Below, in pieces: positions 53,434 through 62,269 of a stretch of 64,000 nucleotides of DNA. The notes under the pieces were generated by a model. That model had not been told where the DNA came from and did not search any database. It was given only the letters and a program-made list of their open reading frames with translations. Location: assembly GCF_016894445.1 (NCBI RefSeq), contig NZ_CP056775.1, positions 5,265,001 through 5,329,000 on the forward strand, written 5' to 3'. The translations under genes were made by a program, and so were the position numbers. How positions within the stretch are numbered: position 1 is the first letter of the stretch; every line of letters begins with the position of its first letter. The stretch comes from Dyadobacter sandarakinus. Its GTDB lineage: Bacteria; Bacteroidota; Bacteroidia; Cytophagales; Spirosomataceae.

Positions 53434-54435
53434 TCAGCGGCCTCTTTTGCCAAAGATGACAAATGCTGTAAGGAAAATGATCTTAAGTTCCAGGAAGAGA
53501 CTCCAGTTCCTGATGTAATAAAGGTCGTACATCAGCTTGTGCCTTGCATCGTAAATCCCTGCTCCGTACGAGTACATTACCTGTGCATAGCCGGTAATGC
53601 CGGGTTTGATGTTGTGCCGGTAATTGTAGTAGGGAATCAATTCGTCAAAGGTCTCCGTGAACACCTGACGCTCAGGTCTCGGACCAATCAGGGACAGGTC
53701 ACGACGGAATATATTGATGATCTGCGGCAACTCGTCGATGCGCGTCTGCCGCATGTAAGAGCCATAAGAAAAGGTCCGGGAGTCATTTTTCTTCGAGAAA
53801 GAAGCACCATTTGCCTCAGCATCCAGACCCATTGAACGAAATTTGATGCAGTAAAATGGCTTTCTATCCATTCCTACGCGTTCCTGGTAATAAAATACGG
53901 GGCCGGGAGACTGAAATTTGATCCGGAAAAAACTGAATATCCAGACCGGGAAAGTAAGCAGGAAAAGTATGATCGAGATCGTAATATCGATGATCTTCTT
54001 GGGGTAGCGGATTCTGCGGCCGAATACCGGGATCACCAGCAGGTTAGGATTGATCTCCGAAATGTTGTCCGGGATGTAGACCTTTTTAAGATACTTCTCG
54101 CAAAAGTCATAAACAGTTGTGATCCGGATTGACTTGTTCTTGCGTATTACAAGTTCATATATAACGCGGTTCCGACGATCGTACTGCGGATTGGTAACAA
54201 GGTGTATCTTTTCAAACTTGTCCAGCAGTGGACGTACGGTATGGTTGAGAAGGTAGTCGTCGTTATCGGAATGGGGGATGAGGATAACCTCTTTGTATCG
54301 TTTGAGAAGTGCTGCAAGGTCATACTTCTGCAAAAAGTAATCGTAGCTGGTAACGATCAAAACTTCCTCTGACGTTGCAGTTTTACTTAAAAGCCGGTGA
54401 ATATACCTGCGATCAGATACGTAAGTGTTGCCCAT
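53434..54435 (-). CDS. Bacterial sugar (polyprenyl-phosphate glycosyl-1-phosphate) transferase
   Basis: The 333-residue protein initiates exopolysaccharide repeat units by moving a sugar phosphate onto undecaprenyl phosphate. The catalytic domain (about 135-333) starts with a membrane re-entrant helix (DITISIILFLLTFPVWIF) and has FYYQERVGMDRKPFYCIKFRSM, RIDELPQIINI and GPRPERQVF, then GITGYAQV. Residues 1-130 form a soluble Rossmann-like domain (VLIVTSYDYF, ILIPHSDNDD) instead of the four N-terminal membrane helices of WcaJ. It is the first gene of the Wzi operon and probably the key enzyme of the surface polysaccharide made here. Confidence 0.9.
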   Translation of the reverse strand: MGNTYVSDRRYIHRLLSKTATSEEVLIVTSYDYFLQKYDLAALLKRYKEVILIPHSDNDDYLLNHTVRPLLDKFEKIHLVTNPQYDRRNRVIYELVIRKNKSIRITTVYDFCEKYLKKVYIPDNISEINPNLLVIPVFGRRIRYPKKIIDITISIILFLLTFPVWIFSFFRIKFQSPGPVFYYQERVGMDRKPFYCIKFRSMGLDAEANGASFSKKNDSRTFSYGSYMRQTRIDELPQIINIFRRDLSLIGPRPERQVFTETFDELIPYYNYRHNIKPGITGYAQVMYSYGAGIYDARHKLMYDLYYIRNWSLFLELKIIFLTAFVIFGKRGR

Positions 54436-54968
54436 ATGTGTGTATTTGGTAAATAGAACTTAACCGAAAAAAGCTAATCTTCTGCCCGATCACAAGTTTA
54501 TAAATAAACTTCTATAATATAAAATATAATATTAGCGTCCTTAAAATATCACTTTACCAAGGAGTCTTTCTTCCGGTGTATGTCAGGGTGATTTTGCTTG
54601 CTCAACTAATTGACTTATAAATTCATAAGAAGCAGATAACAAACAAAATTTTCTTTTATAGAGGAGCCGCTCGATCAATATTCCGACCTGCGTGAGTTGA
54701 TTTGCGCATCAATATAGCACTTTTTTCAATGTTAATCCTGACAACCCCACATTAGATGATTAACAAGGCAGCTTACAAACCCCTGAATACGTCCGTAAAG
54801 TCCTGGTAGCGCTGCTCTCCTCTTACTTTCGAAATTCAAGAAAGTCAGAAAAGTTTGTTTGTAAAATACTCAGTTTTCAGGTGGCTGGGTTTGATGATCA
54901 AACGGTAGCTTTAAAGCGTAACCTTACTGCTTTATTAGCAACTTAGCCGTAAAATGCAAGTTGCAGCC
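54436..54968. other. AT-rich intergenic region within the polysaccharide locus
   Basis: About 530 bases lie between the sugar transferase start and the end of the next glycosyltransferase gene. The right of the sugar transferase start (54480-54720) is strongly AT-rich with runs such as CTATAATATAAAATATAATATTAGC and must hold the operon promoter. I found no gene, structured RNA or clear terminator. Confidence 0.4.
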
Positions 54969-56018
54969 TTAATACAATGCCTTGTATGCCTTGTACATCA
55001 GGTTAATTGTAAAGTTTTCCTCGTACGACCTTCTGGCTTCTTTTCTGGCATTTGCAAGCAGTTGGTCATTGTTCATATACCGTTTGATTTCCCTGATAAA
55101 ACTTTCCGCATCGCTGCTGACAGCTGTGCCGTTCTGACCATTCAGAATCTCGCTGATGCCACCAACATCCGAGGCAATAACGGGCACTCCATAGCACAAG
55201 GCTTCCAGAATAGAAACAGGCAGGCCTTCGTAACGGGTAGGCAGCAGAAAAAGATCTGCCAGCGGAAGCAGGCGGTGCGCATCATTTATTTCACCGAGGC
55301 AAAATACATTATCAGGCAGGCCTGTCATCTTTTCTTTATTGCCGATCCAGAAAAAATTGACGGGTTCATCTGAAAGCTGTCTTGCAATTTCTAAAAAAAG
55401 AGGAAAGTTCTTTTGAGGCGAAACACGGGCAATGCACATGATTCTGAAACCCGGTTTGGAAAGAATCACGTCTTTGGCTTTGTCCAAAACGTTGGTATCA
55501 TAGGCAGCAATGGTATGATCAGCAATGCCGTTCGCAATGGCACACACGTTTGTACTAATGCCTTCTGCAAGCATATTGACGTGGTCATAGCGGCTTACAC
55601 CAACAATATGCCGGGCCTTGTTTTGCAGCAACTTTTCCAAAAAGAGAAATTTCCGGTTGGCATGTCTTACCGAATCAAAACCGTGAACGGTATAAATAAT
55701 TTTGGATGCAGGAAGACAAAGGCGCCCCAGTACACCGATTTTGGAAGAATGCAGGTGAATAATGTCGGGCCTGAATGCGCGATTCGCTTTTCGCAGGCTT
55801 GCCATAACGCGCATATCCTTCAACAGGCTAACCTCGCGTTGCAGGTCCCTGATTTTCCAGCGCTCCGCATCAGGTGGCAAAATATCCCACAATCCACCCT
55901 TTTCGGATGATGCGACCATAACCTGGTTGCCGTCGCGCAGGGCTTCTGCTACCAGATTATTTACTACGGACTGAGCCCCGCCGATTTCTGCCAGTGTGAT
56001 GATATGTAGTATTTTCAT
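54969..56018 (-). CDS. Glycosyltransferase family 4 protein (A)
   Basis: The 349-residue enzyme has the two-Rossmann GT-B fold. The N-terminal domain starts MKILHIITLAEIGGAQSVV (GGAQ donor-site loop), and DIIHLHSSKIGVLG and YTVHGFDS follow. The C-terminal domain has ARVSPQKNFPLFLEI, and PTRYEGLPVSILEALCYGVPVIASDVGGISEIL, including the E-x7-E motif typical of retaining enzymes. It should extend a polysaccharide on the cytoplasmic face of the membrane. It is the last of three GT genes transcribed toward the Wzi cluster. Confidence 0.9.
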   Translation of the reverse strand: MKILHIITLAEIGGAQSVVNNLVAEALRDGNQVMVASSEKGGLWDILPPDAERWKIRDLQREVSLLKDMRVMASLRKANRAFRPDIIHLHSSKIGVLGRLCLPASKIIYTVHGFDSVRHANRKFLFLEKLLQNKARHIVGVSRYDHVNMLAEGISTNVCAIANGIADHTIAAYDTNVLDKAKDVILSKPGFRIMCIARVSPQKNFPLFLEIARQLSDEPVNFFWIGNKEKMTGLPDNVFCLGEINDAHRLLPLADLFLLPTRYEGLPVSILEALCYGVPVIASDVGGISEILNGQNGTAVSSDAESFIREIKRYMNNDQLLANARKEARRSYEENFTINLMYKAYKALY

Positions 56019-56049
56019 TCAGGTAATTTAGCAGCTTATTGACGTACCT

Positions 56050-57159
56050 TCAAGCCCGGCTTTTGGGTGTTGTTAAAGTAAAAGCCTCAATTGCAGCCGT
56101 CAATGATTCCGAATAGGTTTGAACATGGCTGAAAGCGGTAAATGCCACATCTGAAAGCACCTGATAACTTTTCGGGTCCTGGCAGGTTGCAAGCAATTTC
56201 TCTAATGACCGGGCAAAGGTGTCGGTTGTTGAAATATCGGCAAAAATGGCACTCACACCGTCAGTTGCATAATTGGGGATCTCTCCCACCGGCGTCACAA
56301 AGCATACCAGTCCGTTTTGCATGGCCTCTGCTACGCTCATCGCCATTCCCTCAGCGTCACTCAGCTGGATTAAAAACTGATATGTTTTGATCACCTCCTG
56401 TTTCTCTGCAGGTACCAGTTCTCCTTTAAAAGCAATCACGGATTCCAGGCTGCAATGCCTGATATGTGCCAAAACCTCGTCCAAAGCTCCGTCATTTCTG
56501 CCGTAAATGTCCAAAGATGCATTCAGGCCTTTACTTCGCAGATAGTCAATGGTATCGATTGCGAGGGGAATGTTCTTGGTCCGATGGATTCGTCCCAGAT
56601 AAATAAAGCGTAGTTCGTTTTTATCAAACAACTGATGAAGATTTACAACAGGCGATTTGTTTGTGATAAAAGAAATGGTTGTGACCTCGGTGTTCGGGTT
56701 GAACTTCGCTTTGACAAACGCTGAAACAGCAGCAGAATCTGTAAAAATGGTATCAGCCAGGCAGATTGCCGATTTTGTAAAATAAGCATCCAGCCGGTGG
56801 AAGAATGTAGTATTATGAACAAAGGAGATGAAAGTAACCTGTTTCCTGAGCCGCTTGACAATGATCCCGATCATGGAAGCCCGCCATAGCGAGCATATCA
56901 TTACGTCGGGTTTAAACTGAAGTGCAAAGGAAACCATTCGGAAAATGGCTGCCGGATAGTGAAGAAGGGGCGAAGGAAAAGCGTGAAAACAGGATTTTTC
57001 CTCCTCGCTGAAATGGGCAATCATCTTCTGGTCCACCTTTCCCAGTACCAGTACTTTCAGGTTGAACTGACGGTGAAGTTCCGGAATTGCGGAAAGTAAG
57101 GCGACTTCTACTCCGCCAATGTGAATGTCATGGAGAATGTAGAGGAGCTTTTTTTTCAA
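56050..57159 (-). CDS. Glycosyltransferase family 4 protein (B)
   Basis: The 369-residue GT-B protein starts MKKKLLYILHDIHIGGVEVALL with the GG(V/A)E donor-loop pattern. The C-terminal domain has IYLGRIHRTKNIPLAIDTI, DAEGMAMSVAEAMQNGLVCFVTPVGEIPNY with the E-x7-E motif. The start codon is TTG at 57159; no ATG in frame precedes the conserved N-terminus. It overlaps nothing and follows gene C by about 10 bases, so the two are cotranscribed. Confidence 0.88.
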   Translation of the reverse strand: MKKKLLYILHDIHIGGVEVALLSAIPELHRQFNLKVLVLGKVDQKMIAHFSEEEKSCFHAFPSPLLHYPAAIFRMVSFALQFKPDVMICSLWRASMIGIIVKRLRKQVTFISFVHNTTFFHRLDAYFTKSAICLADTIFTDSAAVSAFVKAKFNPNTEVTTISFITNKSPVVNLHQLFDKNELRFIYLGRIHRTKNIPLAIDTIDYLRSKGLNASLDIYGRNDGALDEVLAHIRHCSLESVIAFKGELVPAEKQEVIKTYQFLIQLSDAEGMAMSVAEAMQNGLVCFVTPVGEIPNYATDGVSAIFADISTTDTFARSLEKLLATCQDPKSYQVLSDVAFTAFSHVQTYSESLTAAIEAFTLTTPKSRA

Positions 57160-57169
57160 ATGACCTGAT

Positions 57170-58321
57170 TTAAATGCTTTTAGATTGCCCTTCCAGTTTC
57201 GTCCAGCTCATGAGGCTGGAATATTCGCGGACCATCGCAGACAAACTGAAAAATTTGTCATAGTATGCCCTGGCACCTTTCGATAGTTTTTCAGCGATAG
57301 CCGGATTCTCGTATATGAATGAGATTTTTTGTACAAGATCCGCCGGATCTCCGCAGCGGAAGTGAAGGCCATTTTCTCCGTTTACAATAAATTCCTCTAC
57401 TCCGCGGACGCTGGTTCCCAGGAACACCTTGCCATGACCCATCGCCTCCATCATAGAAAAGCTCATTGCTTCTCCTTTGCTGGATTGTATGTAAATATCG
57501 ACGCTGTTATAAAACGCTTCCATTTCGGGCTTGTTGATCAATCCTAAAAATTCAGCATTACTTTCCTGGCCCAGTTCCCTTACCAGGTTTTCGGTTCTCG
57601 CCCGGTTGGGGCCGTCACCAGCCATTTTGAACACATACCTGGTTCCGGTATGGGTTGTGTTGAGCATGTGAAGTGCGCGGATCACCGTGTCGTAATCCTT
57701 GACATCGTCAAACCTTGCAGCCATTCCAAGCGTAACCGTATTTAGCGCAATCTCCTGGTGGGTTGCCGGAGTACTGCTCAGAGGAACGTCAAGCCCATTT
57801 GGGATGACCCTGATCTTTTTGCCAAAAATGCTGGAAAGCGGCTTCATGGATTTGATGTATCCGTCGGCATAGGTGCGTGAGGCAGGAACTACGTGATCGT
57901 AAAATGCCAGGGCTGCATAGGCATGCACGTATTCTTTAAATGAAATCAGATTCAGCGGATGCTGTTCCACGACCACGATCGTGGCTTTTGAATTAGCAAG
58001 TTTGTAGGCCGAAATTCCTATAAACGGAGATGCAGATACTACCAGAACGTTTTCGGGCTTGTAGTGCTGCAGTTGGCGGTAAATGCCGATTTGCGATTCC
58101 AGATCAACCAGTCCGGATTTTTTCCGGACGAAGCAGGTTTCGACCTTCAAAGCATTAAGTTCATCCAGGTAAGACGGTGTTACGCCAGCTGTTTTCCCAT
58201 GAAATATGAACACAATGTCTTCTTGCGGAATCTCAATGCCTTTTACATAGTTTATACCAACCTGAGTGGCACCGCTCAATCCGCTAAATCCAATGACTGC
58301 CAGCTTTTTGGGAACTCCCAT
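57170..58321 (-). CDS. Glycosyltransferase family 4 protein (C)
   Basis: The 383-residue protein starts MGVPKKLAVIGFSGLSGATQVG and has PNGLDVPLSS, then GMAARFDDVKDYDTVIRAL and SSKGEAMSFSMMEAMGHGKVFLGTSVRGVEEFI (E-x7-E). It is the first of the three-gene GT4 group. The donor and acceptor cannot be told. The SKGEAMSFSMMEAM reading (Ser/Lys before the first Glu) is typical of this subgroup. Confidence 0.87.
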   Translation of the reverse strand: MGVPKKLAVIGFSGLSGATQVGINYVKGIEIPQEDIVFIFHGKTAGVTPSYLDELNALKVETCFVRKKSGLVDLESQIGIYRQLQHYKPENVLVVSASPFIGISAYKLANSKATIVVVEQHPLNLISFKEYVHAYAALAFYDHVVPASRTYADGYIKSMKPLSSIFGKKIRVIPNGLDVPLSSTPATHQEIALNTVTLGMAARFDDVKDYDTVIRALHMLNTTHTGTRYVFKMAGDGPNRARTENLVRELGQESNAEFLGLINKPEMEAFYNSVDIYIQSSKGEAMSFSMMEAMGHGKVFLGTSVRGVEEFIVNGENGLHFRCGDPADLVQKISFIYENPAIAEKLSKGARAYYDKFFSLSAMVREYSSLMSWTKLEGQSKSI

Positions 58322-58781
58322 AAACTCAATTCAATTTTCCTTCTAAGTATATCAGCACTTCCATACCGAACCTGGGTGTATCTGCATGGAACCTGCTGTC
58401 AGGCAGCACATACGGTACTGACCGATAAAAGTATTGTTTAATATCTGATTGACCAATGCAATGTGACACTCCCCAAAATCAAAACCTCTTCCGATGCCGG
58501 AAGAGGTCAGGGCTTGCTCAGTAAAAGCAAACAATTTTGTAGAAATTGGTGATCTCTATTGCATCGGGCCTTCAAATATACCGGCCAATAGCTGAAATGA
58601 AAAGGTAAATAGAGAATCGTTTATCTGCTGGCCACTTGCCTGACCGAATGGTAGTTTATGACGCTATTTGTAAAAGATGCGTTGATTTACCGGTTTTCTG
58701 CACCTAAAGCCTTTTGCTACCATCAGTAAAGGCCGGAAAGCAGGATGAAATTATTTGTAAGTAAAATGAATTTCAACCAGG
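58322..58781. other. Intergenic region upstream of the glycosyltransferase operon
   Basis: No gene is supported. It holds the terminator of the DUF1501/DUF1800 operon at 58484-58507 and presumably the promoter of the glycosyltransferase group near 58330-58440. The part from 58510 to 58780 shows nothing recognisable. Confidence 0.4.
58476..58507 (-). terminator. Terminator of the DUF1501/DUF1800 operon (minus strand)
   Basis: ACCTCTTCCG (58484-58493) pairs with CGGAAGAGGT (58498-58507) around ATGC. On the minus strand the stem is followed by TTTGATTTTGG. It lies about 275 bases past the DUF1501 stop. Confidence 0.8.
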
Positions 58782-60314
58782 TCAGCCGGTGGTTACAATA
58801 TTGTAATTTCCCAGGAGCCGCAACTCACCTCCTTTTTCAACGTGAATGTTCCTGACCGTAAGATCCTGGCCCACATCCACAATGTGCCCTGCCTTGATCC
58901 TGACATAATCACTGGTCGCAGGCATGCTGCCGGCAGTCCAGATACCACGGTCGGGCCAGGAACCCGAGCCTGTACTTTCGATCACATTGGAGAAAATTGA
59001 GGTTGTTTTATGGTTGCCGAACATGACGGCATTCGTAGTGGCAGTGGTTACTCCAAACCAATCCGTCAGAATATCGGTGTAAATCCTTCTGAAATCGATC
59101 TGCATTTTGATATCCTGATTTTTATTACCCGAGGTTGTGGTAGGTGGCTCCATATCGCTCGTCAGATCCGGGTTAGTCCCTACGCCCTGGCGTTTGATAT
59201 TGGTTCCGAACACAAACATAGGTGCCGCAATACCATGGTCGGTACCCTTGGAAGTATTGGAGGTAGCCCGTCTTCCAAAGTCTGAAAATGTCATTCCGAT
59301 CACTTTATCTTCGGTTCCCTGCAGTTTCAGGTCATTCTGGAATGCGGCAATGGCGTCAGACATTTTCTTAAGCAGCACCGCGTGCATACCTTCCAGCGGA
59401 GTGGTTCCAACCTGTCCGGCGTGGGTATCAAATCCACCCATTTCTACAAAGTAAATCTTGGACTGTAGCCCGCCATGAATGAGCTTGGCTACGATTTTCA
59501 ACTGTTCCGACAAATCATTGGTGGCAGAGGCAGTCGGGTAAGTAGCGAGCGTCTTGCCGGTATCCGCAGCCTGCTTAATCCGCGAAGAATACCCGATTGA
59601 AAGTACCTGCTGCTGCTTTATAAACTGGATCAGCTCACCCGCATCGCAGCAGGGGAGCCCCTCGGAGGATACACTTCCCAGCTGTCCCATCATCTGATAA
59701 AACTTGACGGGATCTTCAAAAGAGACATTCATCGGCTGCACAGAACCTTTCAGCGTAGTCGTATCCACATACCCGATCTGAATGGCCAGCGGATCAGACA
59801 TTTGTGCATTCGGGTAGTTGGCAGGAAATCCCGGAAATCTGTTTTCGAGGTACCTCGCCGCCCAGCCTGTTTCTGAGTATTTATCGGCACTCACGCCGGT
59901 CATCAGAATATCCGTAGACCTGACGTGCGACTGATTGGGATTGGGGTAGGATACGGAATGGACAATCGCCAGCTTTCCGTCATTATACATGTCCCGCATG
60001 CCGGTCATCGACGGGTGGAGACCCGTTTTCAGATTGCCCGAAAGTTTCAGCACGTTACTTTCCGGGATTGCAATGTTGCTCCGGAGGTTGTAGTATTTGG
60101 AATACTGATCCAGCGGAATAACAGTATTAAGACCATCGTTGCCGCCATTGAGATAAATGATGACGAGAATACGGTCTGATACTGCCGCATTGGTTTTTAT
60201 AATGGATTTTACAAGCGAAGAATTTTCGTTAAAACTTTTCACACCCAGACCATTAACGGTCAGCGGCAGGATCATGGACGAAGCAGCGGCGGCTATAAAT
60301 TCTCTTCTTTTCAT
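58782..60314 (-). CDS. DUF1501 family secreted protein
   Basis: The 510-residue protein starts MKRREFIAAAASSMILPLTVNG, a twin-arginine-like signal, and has the alkaline-phosphatase-like fold of DUF1501: VIYLNGGNDGLNTVIP near the N-terminus, HPSMTGMRDMYNDGKLAIVHSVSYPNPNQSHVRSTDI, YFVEMGGFDTHAGQ and MTFSDFGRRATSN. The C-terminal about 60 residues (RIKAGHIVDVGQDLTVRNIHV) are beta-rich, perhaps a binding or anchoring module. DUF1501 and DUF1800 proteins are a common secreted pair in bacteria with unknown activity. ATG 60314 is preferred to 60383, which would overlap the upstream gene. Confidence 0.88.
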   Translation of the reverse strand: MKRREFIAAAASSMILPLTVNGLGVKSFNENSSLVKSIIKTNAAVSDRILVIIYLNGGNDGLNTVIPLDQYSKYYNLRSNIAIPESNVLKLSGNLKTGLHPSMTGMRDMYNDGKLAIVHSVSYPNPNQSHVRSTDILMTGVSADKYSETGWAARYLENRFPGFPANYPNAQMSDPLAIQIGYVDTTTLKGSVQPMNVSFEDPVKFYQMMGQLGSVSSEGLPCCDAGELIQFIKQQQVLSIGYSSRIKQAADTGKTLATYPTASATNDLSEQLKIVAKLIHGGLQSKIYFVEMGGFDTHAGQVGTTPLEGMHAVLLKKMSDAIAAFQNDLKLQGTEDKVIGMTFSDFGRRATSNTSKGTDHGIAAPMFVFGTNIKRQGVGTNPDLTSDMEPPTTTSGNKNQDIKMQIDFRRIYTDILTDWFGVTTATTNAVMFGNHKTTSIFSNVIESTGSGSWPDRGIWTAGSMPATSDYVRIKAGHIVDVGQDLTVRNIHVEKGGELRLLGNYNIVTTG

Positions 60315-60322
60315 AGTGTTGT

Positions 60323-61939
60323 TTAAAAAATATGGTACTCGGCCATTCTCATCATATACCGCATCACCAGCTGGCCTCTCCACTTTACTGCATTCTGATT
60401 GTTGATGTTTGAGGGGTCGGTACGGTACCGGTTCATCTCACCCACGAAAGTATTTCGAGGCAGGCTTTTCATCATGATTGTGTCGATCAGGAAGTTCCTT
60501 TGTGCATCGTTTAATGGAAACACAAAAAGGTTTCTCGACATTTCTTCAAAGAAGTAGTCCGCAGTGATCGAGGGCGTTCCGGCCACATCGGAAAAGTTGG
60601 GCTGCAATGCTCTTGCCCAGGCAAGAAAGTCGATGCCTATGAGGTCGCCGGGTGCAATTTCAATGTAGGGATGCACAAATTTGTCGATCTGCGTGCCCCG
60701 GATCCCCAGCGTATTTCCATTGATCCAGTTTTTTGAATACCCTGTCTGATAATAAGGAATTGAACCAAAAACAAGCGGCTGGTTAAGCAGGTCGAGCTGC
60801 AGGCCGGCCATGTTCCAGTGCACAAACTCCATCAGCTTCCGGAATGCAACATAGTCGGTAGTGCGATCCGGAATGCGCTGACCGAAAAACCGGACCATAC
60901 CGATCGCAAACTCCGTGGGAGATTTGACGATGGCGCCAATGTTTTTCTGGTCATAAAATATCTGACTGGTAAAAAGCTTTTCCAGTACTTTCTGAATGCT
61001 GAAATTCTGCTGTACAAAGTAGGTGGCCAGTGGGACAATCACGTTGGTTTCCATTTCCTGGGTGACTTCCGGATTGACATACCACCGGTAAAGCTTGCGA
61101 ACAATGTGCCTTGGCGCCTCCTGGTGAGCCAGAAGCATATCAATCAGCTCGCCAAGTTCCGTATCACCGGCGGTTGCTCCGCTACGGCCGGTGATGGTTT
61201 TGGCACCATAATAGTCTGAAAACTTCTTGTTGGTTGTATCATGCCGGGCAGGGTCAAAGCTGGCTCCGAAACTGTTTGGCTGCGTACTTACCACCCATCC
61301 TGTAAGAACTTTGGCAGCGGCCTTTACATCATCTTCGGTATAATTCAGCTCACCTGCAAAGTTCTTTTGTCCAACAACAAAAAGCTCCTGCAGCTCCCGC
61401 GCATAATTCTCGTTGGGGTTCCCGGCCTGATTCACGTTTCCATTTTGAAAAACCAGCATTCCGGGATCCTTCGTCATGGCAATGATCAGGTCGCGAAAGC
61501 TTTTCAGGCCTTCTGTTCTCAGCAGCGTCAGGAATTTGTACGATTTACGGTAATCCCCGACAATGCCCTGGCTGACCACAAAGTGATTTTGCCAGAAAGC
61601 AGTAAGCTTTTCTAAAACGGAAGGCTTGCCATTTTGCTCGCACATCAGTCCAACCCACCAGTAGCGTATGTATACGTTAAAGGTATTCTGGCGTGCATTG
61701 TCGTAGGTGAGATTCAGAAAAGGCTGACCCGCGGTCGGTTTTGATTCATCGTAGTCTACCGGGGGAGCAGGATTGAGCGTTACGGCAACATTGTCCATCA
61801 ACCTGGAAATCGCTGCGGCTGGTGTCAGTCCGGTAAAGTCTACAATTTCCTGCTTCGTAGGGCCAAAAGTAGCCCTCCGGAGCAGGTGGGCTGCGGTATG
61901 TGCGGTAAGTTTCTCAGTGTATGTATCTAAATATGGCAT
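60323..61939 (-). CDS. DUF1800 family protein
   Basis: The 538-residue protein has the DUF1800 pattern, starting with HLLRRATFGPTKQEI near residue 18, then LTAFWQNHF, NENYARELQELFVVGQ, EDDVKAAAKVLTGW and PRHIVRKLYRWYV. No clear signal peptide precedes it, so export is uncertain. It is the first gene of the DUF1501 pair, with an 8-base gap, as in other bacteria. Function is unknown. Confidence 0.87.
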   Translation of the reverse strand: MPYLDTYTEKLTAHTAAHLLRRATFGPTKQEIVDFTGLTPAAAISRLMDNVAVTLNPAPPVDYDESKPTAGQPFLNLTYDNARQNTFNVYIRYWWVGLMCEQNGKPSVLEKLTAFWQNHFVVSQGIVGDYRKSYKFLTLLRTEGLKSFRDLIIAMTKDPGMLVFQNGNVNQAGNPNENYARELQELFVVGQKNFAGELNYTEDDVKAAAKVLTGWVVSTQPNSFGASFDPARHDTTNKKFSDYYGAKTITGRSGATAGDTELGELIDMLLAHQEAPRHIVRKLYRWYVNPEVTQEMETNVIVPLATYFVQQNFSIQKVLEKLFTSQIFYDQKNIGAIVKSPTEFAIGMVRFFGQRIPDRTTDYVAFRKLMEFVHWNMAGLQLDLLNQPLVFGSIPYYQTGYSKNWINGNTLGIRGTQIDKFVHPYIEIAPGDLIGIDFLAWARALQPNFSDVAGTPSITADYFFEEMSRNLFVFPLNDAQRNFLIDTIMMKSLPRNTFVGEMNRYRTDPSNINNQNAVKWRGQLVMRYMMRMAEYHIF

Positions 61940-62213
61940 TTTAGAAGAGTTTAATCATTTTGCTGCTGATCGAATGTTTAGTCATATAGCACACAAGTCT
62001 TTAAGATCCTGTCAGACAAACCGCATGAATAACGCAGATTTTTACAAATAAGTTTTAATGTAAAATAGAAATATTTTTACGTGACAATGGAGATTGTGCC
62101 GTGAGAATATTTGCTTTGCCTGTATTCTACTACAAAGACATCATATAGCTCCGGGGCATATGCTTACATTAAATTTTGCAAATATTTTGGATCAAATACC
62201 ATACAGGTACATA
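61940..62213. other. Intergenic region upstream of DUF1800
   Basis: This AT-rich segment contains no supported gene. It presumably includes the promoter of the DUF1800/DUF1501 operon; no clear -33/-7 pair was found. Confidence 0.35.
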
Positions 62214-62252
62214 AAAAAAGAGAGCAAATGACCGCTCATCATCTGCTCTCTT
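62211..62252 (-). terminator. Terminator of the GH29-like gene (minus strand)
   Basis: AAGAGAGCA (62218-62226) pairs with TGCTCTCTT (62244-62252). On the minus strand the stem is followed by TTTTTTT. It lies just past the stop at 62270. Confidence 0.8.
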
Positions 62253-62269
62253 CCGGAGAATAATTCGTT